A stretch of 64,000 nucleotides of DNA from Pedobacter psychrophilus (GTDB lineage Bacteria; Bacteroidota; Bacteroidia; Sphingobacteriales; Sphingobacteriaceae), in assembly GCF_001652725.1 (NCBI RefSeq), contig NZ_LWHJ01000022.1, positions 186,001 through 250,000 on the forward strand, in the 5' to 3' direction. Positions within the stretch are counted from its first letter, which is position 1; each line of letters begins with the position of its first letter. Positions 8,466 through 18,012 of the stretch are shown in pieces. A program made the translations under genes and the position numbers. Below the pieces are notes generated by a model. It saw only the letters and a program-made list of their open reading frames with translations, ran no database searches and was not told where the DNA came from.

Positions 8466-9837
8466 AAGCAGGACCAAGGTCGTTTTTAATTGTATTGCAG
8501 CAGCAGTCGGAGGGTTACTTTTTGGCTTTGATACTGCAGTAATTTCGGGTACTATAGAGTTTATCTCAGGTCAATATAGTCTAAACACTAATATGGAAGG
8601 CTGGTTTGTAAGTAGCGGTCTCGCCGGATGCATTTTAGGGGTAATAGTTGTTGGTTTAATTAGTAATAAGTTAGGTAGAAAACCTATTTTATTACTTTCG
8701 GGTTTTCTGTTTTTACTTTCTGCAGTTGGTTGTGCTTGGGCTTCAAATATTGAGCAATTAATTTTATTTAGACTAGCAGGTGGCTTAGGCGTTGGGATTG
8801 CTTCTGTTATTTGTCCATTGTATATCACAGAATTTTCTCCCTCCAAAATTCGTGGGCGTATGGTGGCTTTTTATCAATTGGCTATCACTATAGGCATTTT
8901 ATTGGCGTACTTTTCTAACTCTTATTTACTTTCACTATCTAATGAAATTATAAGCGGAAGCGATTTTTACGTTTGGTTTTTTAAGCAAGAAGTATGGCGC
9001 AGCATGTTTGTGGTGATGAGCATTCCTTCATTAATTTTTATGCTATTAATGGCTTTTACTTCGGAAAGTCCTAGATGGTTAATTTCTAAAAACAAAGGAG
9101 ACAAAGCATTAAAGATTTTAAGAGCAACAAATCCCTCTGAAACGGCCACTGTCATGTACAATGAAATTCAGGAAGCGTCTGCAAAGCGAGGTAGTGCAAC
9201 ACGTTCAATATTTCATAAGAGCCTACGCATTCCATTATTAACTGGAGCGTTGCTATGCATATTTCAGCAATTTAGCGGAATCAATGCGATTATTTATTAT
9301 GGCCCTAAAATCTTCTCGCAAGCTGGACTTTCAGACACAAATGCGCTAAATACTCAAGTTATTATTGGTTTGGTTAATGTGCTTTTCACATTTGTAGCCA
9401 TCACTCAATCCGATAAATTAGGTCGAAAAAAGTTATTGGTTTATGGCTTATGCGGAATGATACTATCTTTAATAACCGTAGGATTTTGTTTCTACTTCAA
9501 TTATACAGAAAACTTCTTGCTGATATCTATGCTGGTATTTTTTATAGCTTGTTTTGCGTTATCTGCTGGTCCAATTACTTGGATACTCATCAGTGAGATT
9601 TTTCCAGATGATGTTAGAACAAAAGCTGTTTCCTTTTGCACCTTTATTTTATGGGGTGCGGTTTGGGTAGTTGGTCAGTTTTTTCCTTGGCTGCTACAAA
9701 ATATAGGTTCTGCCGGTGTATTTTGGGTTTTTGCGGGTTTCAGTACCTTAAGTCTTATATTTTGCTTAAAAGTTTTGAAAGAGACAATGGGGAAATCGCT
9801 TGAAGAAATTGAAACGATTTATGCGGTAGGTCATTGA
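8443..9837 (+). CDS. MFS sugar:proton symporter (XylE/GalP-like)
   Basis: This 464-residue inner-membrane protein is a major facilitator of the sugar porter family with about 12 transmembrane helices. Diagnostic motifs are GGLLFGFDTAVISG (residues 23-36), the GRKP loop, SESPRWLI at the end of the first half and QQFSGINAIIYYGP in helix 7, all typical of XylE-like hexose or pentose symporters. The start could be the ATG at 8443 or the one two codons later; both overlap the preceding cupin gene. As last gene of the run it provides import of the monosaccharide that the kinase and isomerases process. The sugar transported is inferred, not shown. Confidence 0.93.
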   Translation: MTMITKDRSRTKVVFNCIAAAVGGLLFGFDTAVISGTIEFISGQYSLNTNMEGWFVSSGLAGCILGVIVVGLISNKLGRKPILLLSGFLFLLSAVGCAWASNIEQLILFRLAGGLGVGIASVICPLYITEFSPSKIRGRMVAFYQLAITIGILLAYFSNSYLLSLSNEIISGSDFYVWFFKQEVWRSMFVVMSIPSLIFMLLMAFTSESPRWLISKNKGDKALKILRATNPSETATVMYNEIQEASAKRGSATRSIFHKSLRIPLLTGALLCIFQQFSGINAIIYYGPKIFSQAGLSDTNALNTQVIIGLVNVLFTFVAITQSDKLGRKKLLVYGLCGMILSLITVGFCFYFNYTENFLLISMLVFFIACFALSAGPITWILISEIFPDDVRTKAVSFCTFILWGAVWVVGQFFPWLLQNIGSAGVFWVFAGFSTLSLIFCLKVLKETMGKSLEEIETIYAVGH

Positions 9838-10167
9838 CTAAAAGATATCAACTCTTGAAGTAGAACGAAAACTTATAACAAATCAGGAAAAAGCTAATAA
9901 AATTCGCCAACAAGTCTTTTCAAATTTATTTTTTACTATATTTTTAAATAAAAGAATTAGACGTATTATTAAACACCTAGTAATACTAAACCAAATTACA
10001 ACCGCTGAGTAAATTATAGATCGAGAAACTTCCGTATTATCACATTACCGATATAACAATTTCGGTTGTTCAAAATTTGGTATAACCTAGTGAGATATCT
10101 CATTAAACCATAATAGATTGATTGGGTCATAAACACATCCAATTATAGAAACGATAAATAAAATCAA
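9838..10167. other. Intergenic region (330 bases) upstream of sulfatase
   Basis: No gene is visible in any frame. The stretch separates the sugar operon from the next sulfatase and probably contains the promoter for the latter. Two symmetric features are visible: the pair ACCGA/TCGGT around 10045-10065 and a perfect 12-base palindrome at 10091-10102. No clear Rho-independent terminator follows the MFS gene. Confidence 0.5.
10091..10102. promoter_or_regulatory. Perfect 12-base palindrome, candidate operator
   Basis: The sequence TGAGATATCTCA is its own reverse complement and sits 66 bases before the sulfatase start, a plausible place for a regulator site. No second copy was noticed, so assignment to a regulator is not possible; it may be chance. 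Confidence 0.25.
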
Positions 10168-12081
10168 ATGAAAAAAGCCGGAATCAGTTTTTTAACAATA
10201 TTAACGTTCAGCTCAGTACTTGTTTTTGCACAGCAAAATCAAACTGAAAAACCTAATATTTTATGGATAACTATTGAAGATACCTCTCCACAGTTTATTG
10301 GAGCTTATGGTAACCAGAATGCAAGAACTCCCAATTTAGATAAACTGGCGAAAGAAGGGATTCGTTTTACCAATGCTTTTTCAACAGGAACCGTCTGTTC
10401 TCCAAGTCGTTCGGCTATTGTTACAGGAGTAAAAACCTATAAATTGGGAACAGGACATCATAGAAGCAGCGTTCCAATTCCTGATTATATTAAAGGTTTT
10501 CCTTATTATTTACAACAGCAAGGCTATTATACCACCAATAATAAAAAGACCGATTATAATTTAATTAACGAGCGTAAGTTTATTAACGAAGCTTGGAACG
10601 AAAGCTCTGGACAAGCAGGTTGGTGGAAAAGAAAACCCGGTCAGCCATTTTTTGCGGTTTTTAATTATACCGAATCTCACCAAAGCAGAACAATGACTTT
10701 GCCTTTCGAAGATTACAAAAAAGAGATTTATGATAAGTTGAAACCAGAAGAAAGAATTGGCGATAATGATTTTAAAATGCCCCCAATTTATCATGATTCG
10801 CCAGAAATGCGCAAGCAATTTGCCCGCGTTTACAATTCTATAAAATATACCGATAACGAAATTGGAGATTTACTAGCAAGACTAGAGAAAGATCATTTAA
10901 AAGATAGTACCATCATCTTTTTTTACGCCGATCATGGCGAAGGAATGCCTCGTGGCAAAACAAACGGCATTGATTTTGGCTACCGAGTTCCATTTATTGT
11001 TTGGTTTCCGCCAATGTATAAGCATTTATCTCCATGGGGAGAAAGTGGTATAGTTACGGATGAATTGATAGATTTTGAAGATTTAGCACCAACATTAATC
11101 ACTTTGGCTGGTGGTAAAGTTCCCGATTATTTAACTGGAAGGGTTTTGATTGGGAAAAATCGGTCTAAACCGGTAAAACAGATTTTCTTATCAAATGACA
11201 GGTCGGATAATGGTCCTGATTTAGTGCGAACCATTACAGACGGAAGATTCTCATACTCAAGAAATTTTATGGCTTACCAGCCCGAGTTAAGGTTTATCAG
11301 GTACATGGAAATTGGGGAGATTAAACAGCAAATGCGGAAAGATTTGGCAGAAGGGAATTTAGATAGTTTACAGAAAAGTTTATTTAATCCACGTAATGCA
11401 GAAGTATTATTCGATACAAAAAATGATCCTTGGCAAACAAGAAACCTAGCCCTTGAATCACAATATCAAACAATGCTTAAAAGCTTTAGATCTGCACTTG
11501 GAGAACACATGGTTGCTAACCAAGACGTTTTGTTGTTGCCAGAGTATAAAACCAAATTAATAGCTGAAAACTCTACGCCATATGAGTACCGTCAATTTCC
11601 CGGAAAGTATCCTGTTAAAGAAATTTACGATGCCGCTTCACTATCTGGGTTTAGAGGTTTAGATATCGCTAAAAAGCAGGCCGCTTTATTGAATAGCCCT
11701 ATTGAGGATGTAAGGTATTGGGCAATGTTAGGTTTAAGATGTCAAAATCCAGATATACAAAAGCAATTTAAAAAAGAAATTCTTGCTGCGATAAAGGATT
11801 CCTATCCGCCAGCAAATATTACGGCAGCGTCAATTGCTTATGATGTTTTTAAGCTTAAAGAGGCAGAAGAATATTTGAACAAAGTAATACAAAGCGAAAA
11901 CGCAGATTTGGCCTTAATAGCCATTAATTATTTATTGTATGTAAAAGATGCAAAACCTTTTATTCCAGCACTAAATAAAGTTAGGGAAGGAAAAATGGAG
12001 TATAACGTTAAGGCGGCAAGCAGTGATGTTTTGGGTAGTCTCGGAATTATTCCAAATAGTTTTGACCATAAGTTTGATTAA
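10168..12081 (+). CDS. Sulfatase with C-terminal HEAT-like helical domain (sulfamidase-like)
   Basis: This 637-residue secreted sulfatase starts with a signal peptide (about 1-21, ending VFAQ). The metal-site segment reads WITIEDTS and GAYGNQ, the same sulfamidase-like variant as the protein at 633. The catalytic motif is canonical, C77-S-P-S-R, followed by TG. The ADHGE segment supplies further metal ligands. Residues from about 500 onward are helical, with an RYWAMLGLR repeat like the HEAT units of the 633 protein, so the two are paralogues. It begins a new block after a 330-base gap, suggesting its own promoter. The natural substrate, possibly an N-sulfated or O-sulfated amino sugar, is inference from the family. 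Confidence 0.92.
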   Translation: MKKAGISFLTILTFSSVLVFAQQNQTEKPNILWITIEDTSPQFIGAYGNQNARTPNLDKLAKEGIRFTNAFSTGTVCSPSRSAIVTGVKTYKLGTGHHRSSVPIPDYIKGFPYYLQQQGYYTTNNKKTDYNLINERKFINEAWNESSGQAGWWKRKPGQPFFAVFNYTESHQSRTMTLPFEDYKKEIYDKLKPEERIGDNDFKMPPIYHDSPEMRKQFARVYNSIKYTDNEIGDLLARLEKDHLKDSTIIFFYADHGEGMPRGKTNGIDFGYRVPFIVWFPPMYKHLSPWGESGIVTDELIDFEDLAPTLITLAGGKVPDYLTGRVLIGKNRSKPVKQIFLSNDRSDNGPDLVRTITDGRFSYSRNFMAYQPELRFIRYMEIGEIKQQMRKDLAEGNLDSLQKSLFNPRNAEVLFDTKNDPWQTRNLALESQYQTMLKSFRSALGEHMVANQDVLLLPEYKTKLIAENSTPYEYRQFPGKYPVKEIYDAASLSGFRGLDIAKKQAALLNSPIEDVRYWAMLGLRCQNPDIQKQFKKEILAAIKDSYPPANITAASIAYDVFKLKEAEEYLNKVIQSENADLALIAINYLLYVKDAKPFIPALNKVREGKMEYNVKAASSDVLGSLGIIPNSFDHKFD

Positions 12082-12257
12082 ATAAATAGGAGAATACGTA
12101 AGGGTTTTATATTCAATATTCCAACAGTAGGCAGATTTGCGCATTCATTAAAGCTGTATCATTTAAAATCACCAAATAACACGCCTCAATTAAATTTAGA
12201 ATGGCGTTATCAAGGAAAGGCTAAAGAAGCTAATTCTACAAATGTATTTTTCAATTA
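12082..12257. other. Intergenic stretch with an in-frame open remnant
   Basis: Directly after the sulfatase stop codon the same frame stays open for 58 further codons and ends exactly where the next gene's ATG begins (shared base, TAATG). The predicted peptide, including a NLEWRYQGKA segment, has no start codon of its own. It could be a decayed gene end, a readthrough tail or chance in AT-rich DNA. No homologue is recognised. Confidence 0.3.
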
Positions 12258-13103
12258 ATGATGATGAAAAAATATGCTTTGATTTTATTTTTGATGATTG
12301 CAACCTTCACTGCTTTTGCACAGGAAGTAAGCACTTATCAGTATAAAAATATAAATGGCGAACAGTTAAAACTTGATGTTTACCAACCATCAACAAAAAC
12401 TGGAAATGCGCCTGTGATTATTTTTTTTCACGGAGGAGGTTTCGTTACGGGGAATAAAGAGCAAATGAAAGAGCAATGCCTGTTTTTTTCTGAAAGAGGA
12501 TTTGTCACGGTTTCCGCAAACTATCATTTATTGCCTAAAGGCGATCCGAGTGCTCAAAGTCAGGTGGCGCAATGTATTAGGGACGCTAAATCTGCTGTAA
12601 GGTGGATTAAAGAAAACGCAGAAAAACTTCAATTAGATACCAATATGGTTTTATTGGGAGGCGGTTCTGCCGGTGGATTTTTAGCTACAGAAGTAGCCTT
12701 GAATAACGATATCAATGAAAATTCTGACAACTTCAAAATATCCACGAAAGCAAAAGCATTGGTTTTATACAATCCCGCTTATATTCCAGAGAAAAGATAC
12801 AATCCAAATGTTTTAAATTTAGTAAACAAGTTAACACCGCCTTCTATTCTTTTTTTCGGTAGCGAAGATAAATTCAAACCCGGTGGTGAAGAATTTTTAA
12901 AACTTTTAAATCAAAATAAAATCACATCCGAATTGTGGGTTGCAAAGGGAGAAAATCATGGATTTTTCAATAAAGAAGGCTGGAAAGAAGCAAGCAATAT
13001 AAAAGCGATTAATTTTTTGAGAAAAATAGGATTGGCCATAGGAGCACAAGAAAAAGAACCGTCTGATTTCGCTCTCTACCCGCTTGATTCAATCAACAAA
13101 TGA
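12258..13103 (+). CDS. Secreted alpha/beta-hydrolase esterase
   Basis: This 281-residue protein has a signal peptide (1-21, ending TAFAQ) and an alpha/beta-hydrolase fold of the esterase/lipase (HSL or BD-FAE-like) group. The oxyanion motif HGGGF is at residues 58-62, the nucleophile elbow GGSAGG gives Ser137, and Asp204 (SEDKF) with His234 (ENHGFF) complete a likely triad. Such enzymes remove acetyl or other ester groups from glycans, which fits a gene among sulfatases, but the substrate is not defined. Three consecutive ATG codons open the gene; the first shares a base with the stop of an upstream open remnant. Confidence 0.88.
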   Translation: MMMKKYALILFLMIATFTAFAQEVSTYQYKNINGEQLKLDVYQPSTKTGNAPVIIFFHGGGFVTGNKEQMKEQCLFFSERGFVTVSANYHLLPKGDPSAQSQVAQCIRDAKSAVRWIKENAEKLQLDTNMVLLGGGSAGGFLATEVALNNDINENSDNFKISTKAKALVLYNPAYIPEKRYNPNVLNLVNKLTPPSILFFGSEDKFKPGGEEFLKLLNQNKITSELWVAKGENHGFFNKEGWKEASNIKAINFLRKIGLAIGAQEKEPSDFALYPLDSINK

Positions 13104-13309
13104 AAGAGGTAAAATAGCTTAGAGGTAAGCGGAGAAGGATTAAAAACTGAGAGATTGGAGACTCATTCAAAATAGCTTTAAAACACCATACAATTTTTAC
13201 ATCAATAGAAACAATTGTAACATGTTTTAAATATGTTTTTATGGAATATTACACTGATAATTTAAACTTTTAGAAACAATCATTTAACATCAGAAACATA
13301 TAGTACCCT

Positions 13310-13317
13310 TAAGTTTG
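13310..13317 (+). promoter_or_regulatory. Candidate Bacteroidetes -7 element (TAnnTTTG)
   Basis: TAAGTTTG matches the Bacteroidetes -7 consensus TAnnTTTG and lies 18 bases before the chosen ATG at 13336. No convincing -33 TTG was seen at the expected distance, so this is a weak call. Confidence 0.3.
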
Positions 13318-13335
13318 TATTTAAATTATAAGCGC

Positions 13336-14154
13336 ATGAAAAAAATTTTAACTCTATTATTTGCCGTGGTTTTTAGTACAACTTTATTAAAAGCACAAAG
13401 CAACAATTCTCAATTATCAAATGGAAATACAAACCCATTTCTTTTTTCGGTAAACACCTTAACCGGAAATACCCCTAAATGGAATCTTAATTATACGGGT
13501 AGTTATGGGCAACATACCTCAGGCCAGTTTGGATACGATGGTTTAGATCAGCGTTTCGCAGCCAAGGGATATTTAGGCAATAAGTTTACAATTTATGCGA
13601 ATGCGGCTATAGGTTTTGCAAATAATGGAGGAACTAGAAGTTCACAACAGGCCGAAATTATCAAGGATTTTATTGGAGGCAAAAAAGTTTTTGGTCCGAG
13701 ATTAGGTTTTGGAGTAGGAGTTAACCGCGATTGGGATGGTGTAGGAGCTGTTTTTAGCCGAATTACCGGTTCAGTGGATGCTTTAAAATGGAGATTAGGC
13801 GGAAACTTATTATTTGAAAAAGCATTTTCTGGAAGCAGAGACAAGATTGATTTCACAACTTCCGTGGGATTTCATCATCAATTGGCAGGTTCATTCTTTG
13901 CTGGTGTAGAAGCTGTTGGCCAGGATTTGGAAGGCTTTTGGGAAGAGGATGAAGCGGAAGGTGGAGCAAAATTATTGATTGGCCCATCCTTAAATTATGC
14001 GCCATCAAATGCAAAAGTCGGCTTTTCTGTTTGCGGAGGGCCGGTTTTTTATGCGACTAAAAGTAGTGTACTTCCATCTAATGCAATAAGAGATTTAAGT
14101 ACGCAAAACGGTTATACAGTGCGAGCAATGTTAACTTACAATTTTAATAATTAA
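13336..14154 (+). CDS. Predicted outer-membrane beta-barrel protein
   Basis: The ATG at 13336 is chosen because it directly precedes a normal signal peptide (KKILTLLFAVV...LKAQ); an upstream TTG falls inside a possible promoter. The 272-residue mature part is rich in alternating hydrophobic and glycine/aromatic strands (FGPRLGFGVGV, WRLGGNLLF, FFAGVEAVGQDL) and ends in a strand with YNFNN, features of outer-membrane barrels. No specific family is recognised. It is 11 bases upstream of the phosphoesterase lipoprotein gene and probably shares its transcript, so it may be its outer-membrane partner, by inference only. Confidence 0.7.
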   Translation: MKKILTLLFAVVFSTTLLKAQSNNSQLSNGNTNPFLFSVNTLTGNTPKWNLNYTGSYGQHTSGQFGYDGLDQRFAAKGYLGNKFTIYANAAIGFANNGGTRSSQQAEIIKDFIGGKKVFGPRLGFGVGVNRDWDGVGAVFSRITGSVDALKWRLGGNLLFEKAFSGSRDKIDFTTSVGFHHQLAGSFFAGVEAVGQDLEGFWEEDEAEGGAKLLIGPSLNYAPSNAKVGFSVCGGPVFYATKSSVLPSNAIRDLSTQNGYTVRAMLTYNFNN

Positions 14155-14165
14155 CCACCTGCAGG

Positions 14166-16607
14166 ATGAAAACCTTAAGTATAAAATATCTATTATTTAG
14201 CTATTTTTTAATTGCAATTGCAAGTTGTAAAGTAGCTAAACTACCAGGTAAAATGGGTAATAATCAAATTTTATTACCAAACGGTTGGTCTTTAAGTCCG
14301 GTTGGGAATTCTATACAATTAGGAGATTTGCCATTAAACATTCAGGTTTCTCACAATAAAAAATTGGTTGCAGTTACTAATAACGGGCAAAGCACACAAA
14401 ACATTCAATTAATTGATACCAAAACTCAAAAAATCACTGATGATATAGAGATTGGGAAATCATGGTATGGCTTAGCTTTTAATGATAAAGATGATAAATT
14501 GTATGCATCCGGCGGGAATGATAACATGATTTTAATCTATCCGATTGAAGAAATGAAATTATTAAAGCCCGATACAATCCGTTTAGGAAAACCATGGCCC
14601 GTAGAAATAAGCCCAACAGGCTTAGCCATTGATGATAAGAATAAGATACTTTATGTAGTTACAAAGGAGAATAATAGTCTTTACGTTATCGATTTACAAA
14701 CAAAAAAGACTGTGAAAAAGGTTAAGCTTAGCTCAGAAGCATATTCTTGTGTTCTCTCTCCAAATAGCTCAACTTTATATATTTCTTTGTGGGGAAGCAA
14801 TCAGGTCGTATTTTTTGATACCAAAAGTCAACAAATTACAGATTATATCAACACACAATATTCTCCTAACGAACTTTTATTAACTAAAAAAGGTGATCAT
14901 CTTTTTGTTGCTAATGGTGGCGATAACTCTGTTTCAATAATTAATACAGCATCAAAAAAAACTGTTGAAGTAATATCAGCTGCTGTTCATGCTACTAATT
15001 TAACCGGGTCTACCACAAACGGTTTAGCATTTTCTGAAAATGAAAAAACTTTATACATAGCTAACGCGGATAATAATTATTTAGCTGTTTTTGATATTTC
15101 TGAAATCGGCGAAAGCAAGAGCCAGGGATTTATTCCAACAGGTTGGTATCCAACAAATGTAAAATGTTTCAATAATCAAATTTGGGTGGCAAACGGAAAA
15201 GGATTTACAAGTATGGCAAATCCACAGGGCCCACAACCACAAACATCTGATGATGATAGCGATTTACATGTTGGCTCAACACCAAAAAATAGATTGCAAT
15301 ATATTGGAGGTTTGTTTAAAGGAACCATGTCCATTATAGATATACCTAATGATGTTATGATGAAAAGTTACACTCAAATGGTTTATCAAAACACACCATT
15401 CAACAAGGCAAAGAAAGCTCCAGAAAAAGACAATCCTGTACCATTTAATTTAGGAGATAAGAGTCCAATTAAATATGTTTTCTACATAATTAAAGAGAAT
15501 AGAACATACGATCAAATATTAGGTGATATTAAAAAGGGAAACGGAGATCCACAGCTTTGCATATTTCCAGAAAAAGTTACTCCTAATATCCACGCATTAG
15601 CAAATCAGTTTGTGTTGCTAGATAATTTTTATGTGGATGCAGAGGTGAGTGCAGATGGACACAATTGGAGTATGGGAGCTTATGCAAATGATTATGTTGA
15701 AAAAACCTGGCCAACTTCTTATGGTAGAAGAGGCGGCGGCGGAGAATATGGAGGAAAAGAAAAAATCACTTATCCCAGAGATGGTTTTATTTGGGATTAT
15801 TGCAAAAGAGCTGGAATAAGCTATCGTACTTATGGCGAATTCATCAGCGGGAATACTGCTAAGACACCAGTTTTGGAAGGTCATTTTTTAAAAGATTATG
15901 ATAAAGGTGAAGAAGTGAGAGATACCACACATTATTACAGATGGATGAAGGATTTTGATGAATTAGTGGCAAAAGACCAGGTTCCACAGTTCAATACCAT
16001 TCAATTTCCAAGAGATCATACTAGCGGACAAAAATTAGGTAAGTATACACCAACTGCCTGTGTTGCAGATAATGACTTAGCAGTTGGAATGTTTGTAGAT
16101 CATTTATCTCATAGTAAAATTTGGAAAGAATCTATAGTTTTTGTTTTAGAGGATGATGCTCAAAATGGCCCTGACCATGTTGATGCACACCGATCACCCG
16201 CTTTGGTAATTAGCCCTTACATTAAAAGAGAAACTGTTGTGAGTAACATGTATACAACTAGCGGTTTTTTAAGAACAATGGAATTAATATTAGGTCTTCC
16301 ACCAATGAGCCAATATGATGCTGCTGCAACTCCGTTATATGATTGCTTTACCTCAAAACCAGATTTTACTCCTTATAACTATGTGAGGACACAATTGAAT
16401 TTAGATGCTAAAAATATTGCAGTGAACAGCAGCTCAAAACTTTCTGAATCTTTCAACCTAGCAGAAGTTGATGAAGCTCCTGATTTGGAATTAAATCAGG
16501 TGATTTGGAAATCGGTAAAAGGAGAAAACTCAGAAATGCCAGCTCCAAAAAGAAGTGCATTTGTAGTTTTGGAAAAGAAAAGTAAGAAGGATAAAGACGA
16601 TGATTAA
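14166..16607 (+). CDS. Lipoprotein phosphoesterase with YVTN beta-propeller
   Basis: This 813-residue protein begins with a lipoprotein signal (lipobox IASC, Cys21). Residues about 50-350 form a YVTN/YncE-like beta-propeller with repeats such as LYVVTKENNSLYVID and LYIANADNNYLAVFD. Residues about 430-760 are a phosphoesterase domain of the acid phosphatase/phospholipase C type (PF04185-like): IKENRTYDQILGD, SADGHNWSMGAY, EDDAQNGPDHVDAHR supply the metal and catalytic region. It resembles Bacteroidetes proteins annotated as bifunctional YncE/alkaline phosphatase family. The product should be a surface or periplasmic hydrolase of phosphate esters. It is followed after 44 bases by a second phosphodiesterase gene. 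Confidence 0.88.
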   Translation: MKTLSIKYLLFSYFLIAIASCKVAKLPGKMGNNQILLPNGWSLSPVGNSIQLGDLPLNIQVSHNKKLVAVTNNGQSTQNIQLIDTKTQKITDDIEIGKSWYGLAFNDKDDKLYASGGNDNMILIYPIEEMKLLKPDTIRLGKPWPVEISPTGLAIDDKNKILYVVTKENNSLYVIDLQTKKTVKKVKLSSEAYSCVLSPNSSTLYISLWGSNQVVFFDTKSQQITDYINTQYSPNELLLTKKGDHLFVANGGDNSVSIINTASKKTVEVISAAVHATNLTGSTTNGLAFSENEKTLYIANADNNYLAVFDISEIGESKSQGFIPTGWYPTNVKCFNNQIWVANGKGFTSMANPQGPQPQTSDDDSDLHVGSTPKNRLQYIGGLFKGTMSIIDIPNDVMMKSYTQMVYQNTPFNKAKKAPEKDNPVPFNLGDKSPIKYVFYIIKENRTYDQILGDIKKGNGDPQLCIFPEKVTPNIHALANQFVLLDNFYVDAEVSADGHNWSMGAYANDYVEKTWPTSYGRRGGGGEYGGKEKITYPRDGFIWDYCKRAGISYRTYGEFISGNTAKTPVLEGHFLKDYDKGEEVRDTTHYYRWMKDFDELVAKDQVPQFNTIQFPRDHTSGQKLGKYTPTACVADNDLAVGMFVDHLSHSKIWKESIVFVLEDDAQNGPDHVDAHRSPALVISPYIKRETVVSNMYTTSGFLRTMELILGLPPMSQYDAAATPLYDCFTSKPDFTPYNYVRTQLNLDAKNIAVNSSSKLSESFNLAEVDEAPDLELNQVIWKSVKGENSEMPAPKRSAFVVLEKKSKKDKDDD

Positions 16608-16651
16608 TTAGAAGAATTAATCTGATTTGATAAATAGATTATAAATATGTT

Positions 16652-17890
16652 ATGAAATTTAAATCAACTATTACAGGAGCTTTCATTTTAATAGGGCTTG
16701 CAAATTTAACGATTGCTCAGGTTACTAGACAACGGGTTAATCCCCCTCATGAAAATACAACCGAGCAAGCTAAAAAACCATATTTGATTTTGGTTTCGGC
16801 AGATGGTTTCAGATATGATTATGCAGAAAAATATAATGCTAAAAGTCTTTTAAACCAAGCGACAAAAGGAGTAAAGGCAGAATCTATGATTCCTGTTTTT
16901 CCATCTTCAACCGGGCCCAATCACTTTTCTTTAGTCACAGGATTATATCCTGTTCACAACGGGATTGTTGGTAATGATTTTTATGATCCCACCCGCAAAG
17001 TATTTAAAGGAGAAGAAAGCAATGATTGGTTGGTTAACGACCCTATATGGATAAGTGCAGAAAAACAGGGAATGGTAACTGCGAGTCTTAGCTTTATAGC
17101 TTCCAGACAAGAGATTAATGGCGTTAAAACGAGCTATTATTATAACTATACAGAGCCAAGAATCGGTATGACCGAACGTGTGGAGATTATTAAGAAATGG
17201 CTTTCACTTCCCGAAAAGGTAAGACCACATTTTATTGCGGTATACAATAATGAAACAGATCACGCTGGTCATGGTCATGGGCCTGATTCAGAAGAAGTGA
17301 AGGAAGCTGTAGGGCAAATGGATTCTTTTGTTTCTCAATTGCAATCAGTAATTGATGAAACAGGGTTACCAGTAAACGTAGTTTTTGTATCAGATCATGG
17401 GATGACAAAAATTGAAAAAAAGCCACCAATGAAAATTCCAGCGTCTATTGATACCTCTAAATTTGTAATTGCTGATCAAAGAACTATAGTGAGCATACAT
17501 GCCAAAGAAGCTAAAGATATTTTGCCTTTATTTAATAAATTGAAAGAAGAGAATAATCCAAATTTCGATGTTTATTTGCAAAAAGATTTACCTAAGGATT
17601 TGCATTTTGAGATGAAGGAAGATAAATTTAATAGAATAGGAGATATTGTGCTATTGGCAAAATGGCCCAATATATTTACAAAAGTTCCAGCTGGTTCTCA
17701 CGGATTTAATCCCTATGAAGTTAAAGATGTTCATGCTTCTTTTTACGCTTGGGGTCCCGCTTTTAAGCAAGGTATCACAGTTAAATCTTTTCCTAATGTG
17801 GAGGTTTATGGGATGATGATGAAATTACTCAGTCTTAAACCGGAGATAAGTGATGGCACCGGAGAGCTTGCAAAAAAGATTCTAAAATAA
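16652..17890 (+). CDS. Nucleotide pyrophosphatase/phosphodiesterase (NPP) family protein
   Basis: This 412-residue secreted protein (signal peptide about 1-22) belongs to the type I phosphodiesterase/nucleotide pyrophosphatase branch of the alkaline phosphatase superfamily. Metal ligand Asp51 lies in LVSADGFR and the nucleophile is Thr87 in PSSTGPNH; further ligands are in DHAGHGHGP and SDHGM. A Thr, not Cys, nucleophile sets it apart from the neighbouring sulfatases, so it should cleave phosphodiester or pyrophosphate bonds. It probably forms a transcription unit with the barrel protein and the propeller phosphoesterase upstream. Substrate not known. Confidence 0.9.
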   Translation: MKFKSTITGAFILIGLANLTIAQVTRQRVNPPHENTTEQAKKPYLILVSADGFRYDYAEKYNAKSLLNQATKGVKAESMIPVFPSSTGPNHFSLVTGLYPVHNGIVGNDFYDPTRKVFKGEESNDWLVNDPIWISAEKQGMVTASLSFIASRQEINGVKTSYYYNYTEPRIGMTERVEIIKKWLSLPEKVRPHFIAVYNNETDHAGHGHGPDSEEVKEAVGQMDSFVSQLQSVIDETGLPVNVVFVSDHGMTKIEKKPPMKIPASIDTSKFVIADQRTIVSIHAKEAKDILPLFNKLKEENNPNFDVYLQKDLPKDLHFEMKEDKFNRIGDIVLLAKWPNIFTKVPAGSHGFNPYEVKDVHASFYAWGPAFKQGITVKSFPNVEVYGMMMKLLSLKPEISDGTGELAKKILK

Positions 17891-18012
17891 TTCTAAAAAC
17901 ACATAATTAACAAGTTTGTCAACAAATTTGTTAATGGATTGAATGGTGATTATTTAACATTGTATATACTGTACTTATTAAATTACAGCATAACCAATAA
18001 TAAAATTTAATC

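Noticed and set aside
14166-16607. Sulfatase annotation for the phosphoesterase lipoprotein
   Set aside because: No Cys/Ser-x-Pro-x-Arg maturation motif is present and the domain motifs are those of the PF04185-type phosphoesterases.
17909-17932. Terminator after the NPP gene at 16652
   Set aside because: The inverted sequence AACAAGTTTG/CAAATTTGTT is imperfect and lacks a clear T tract, so termination is not supported.
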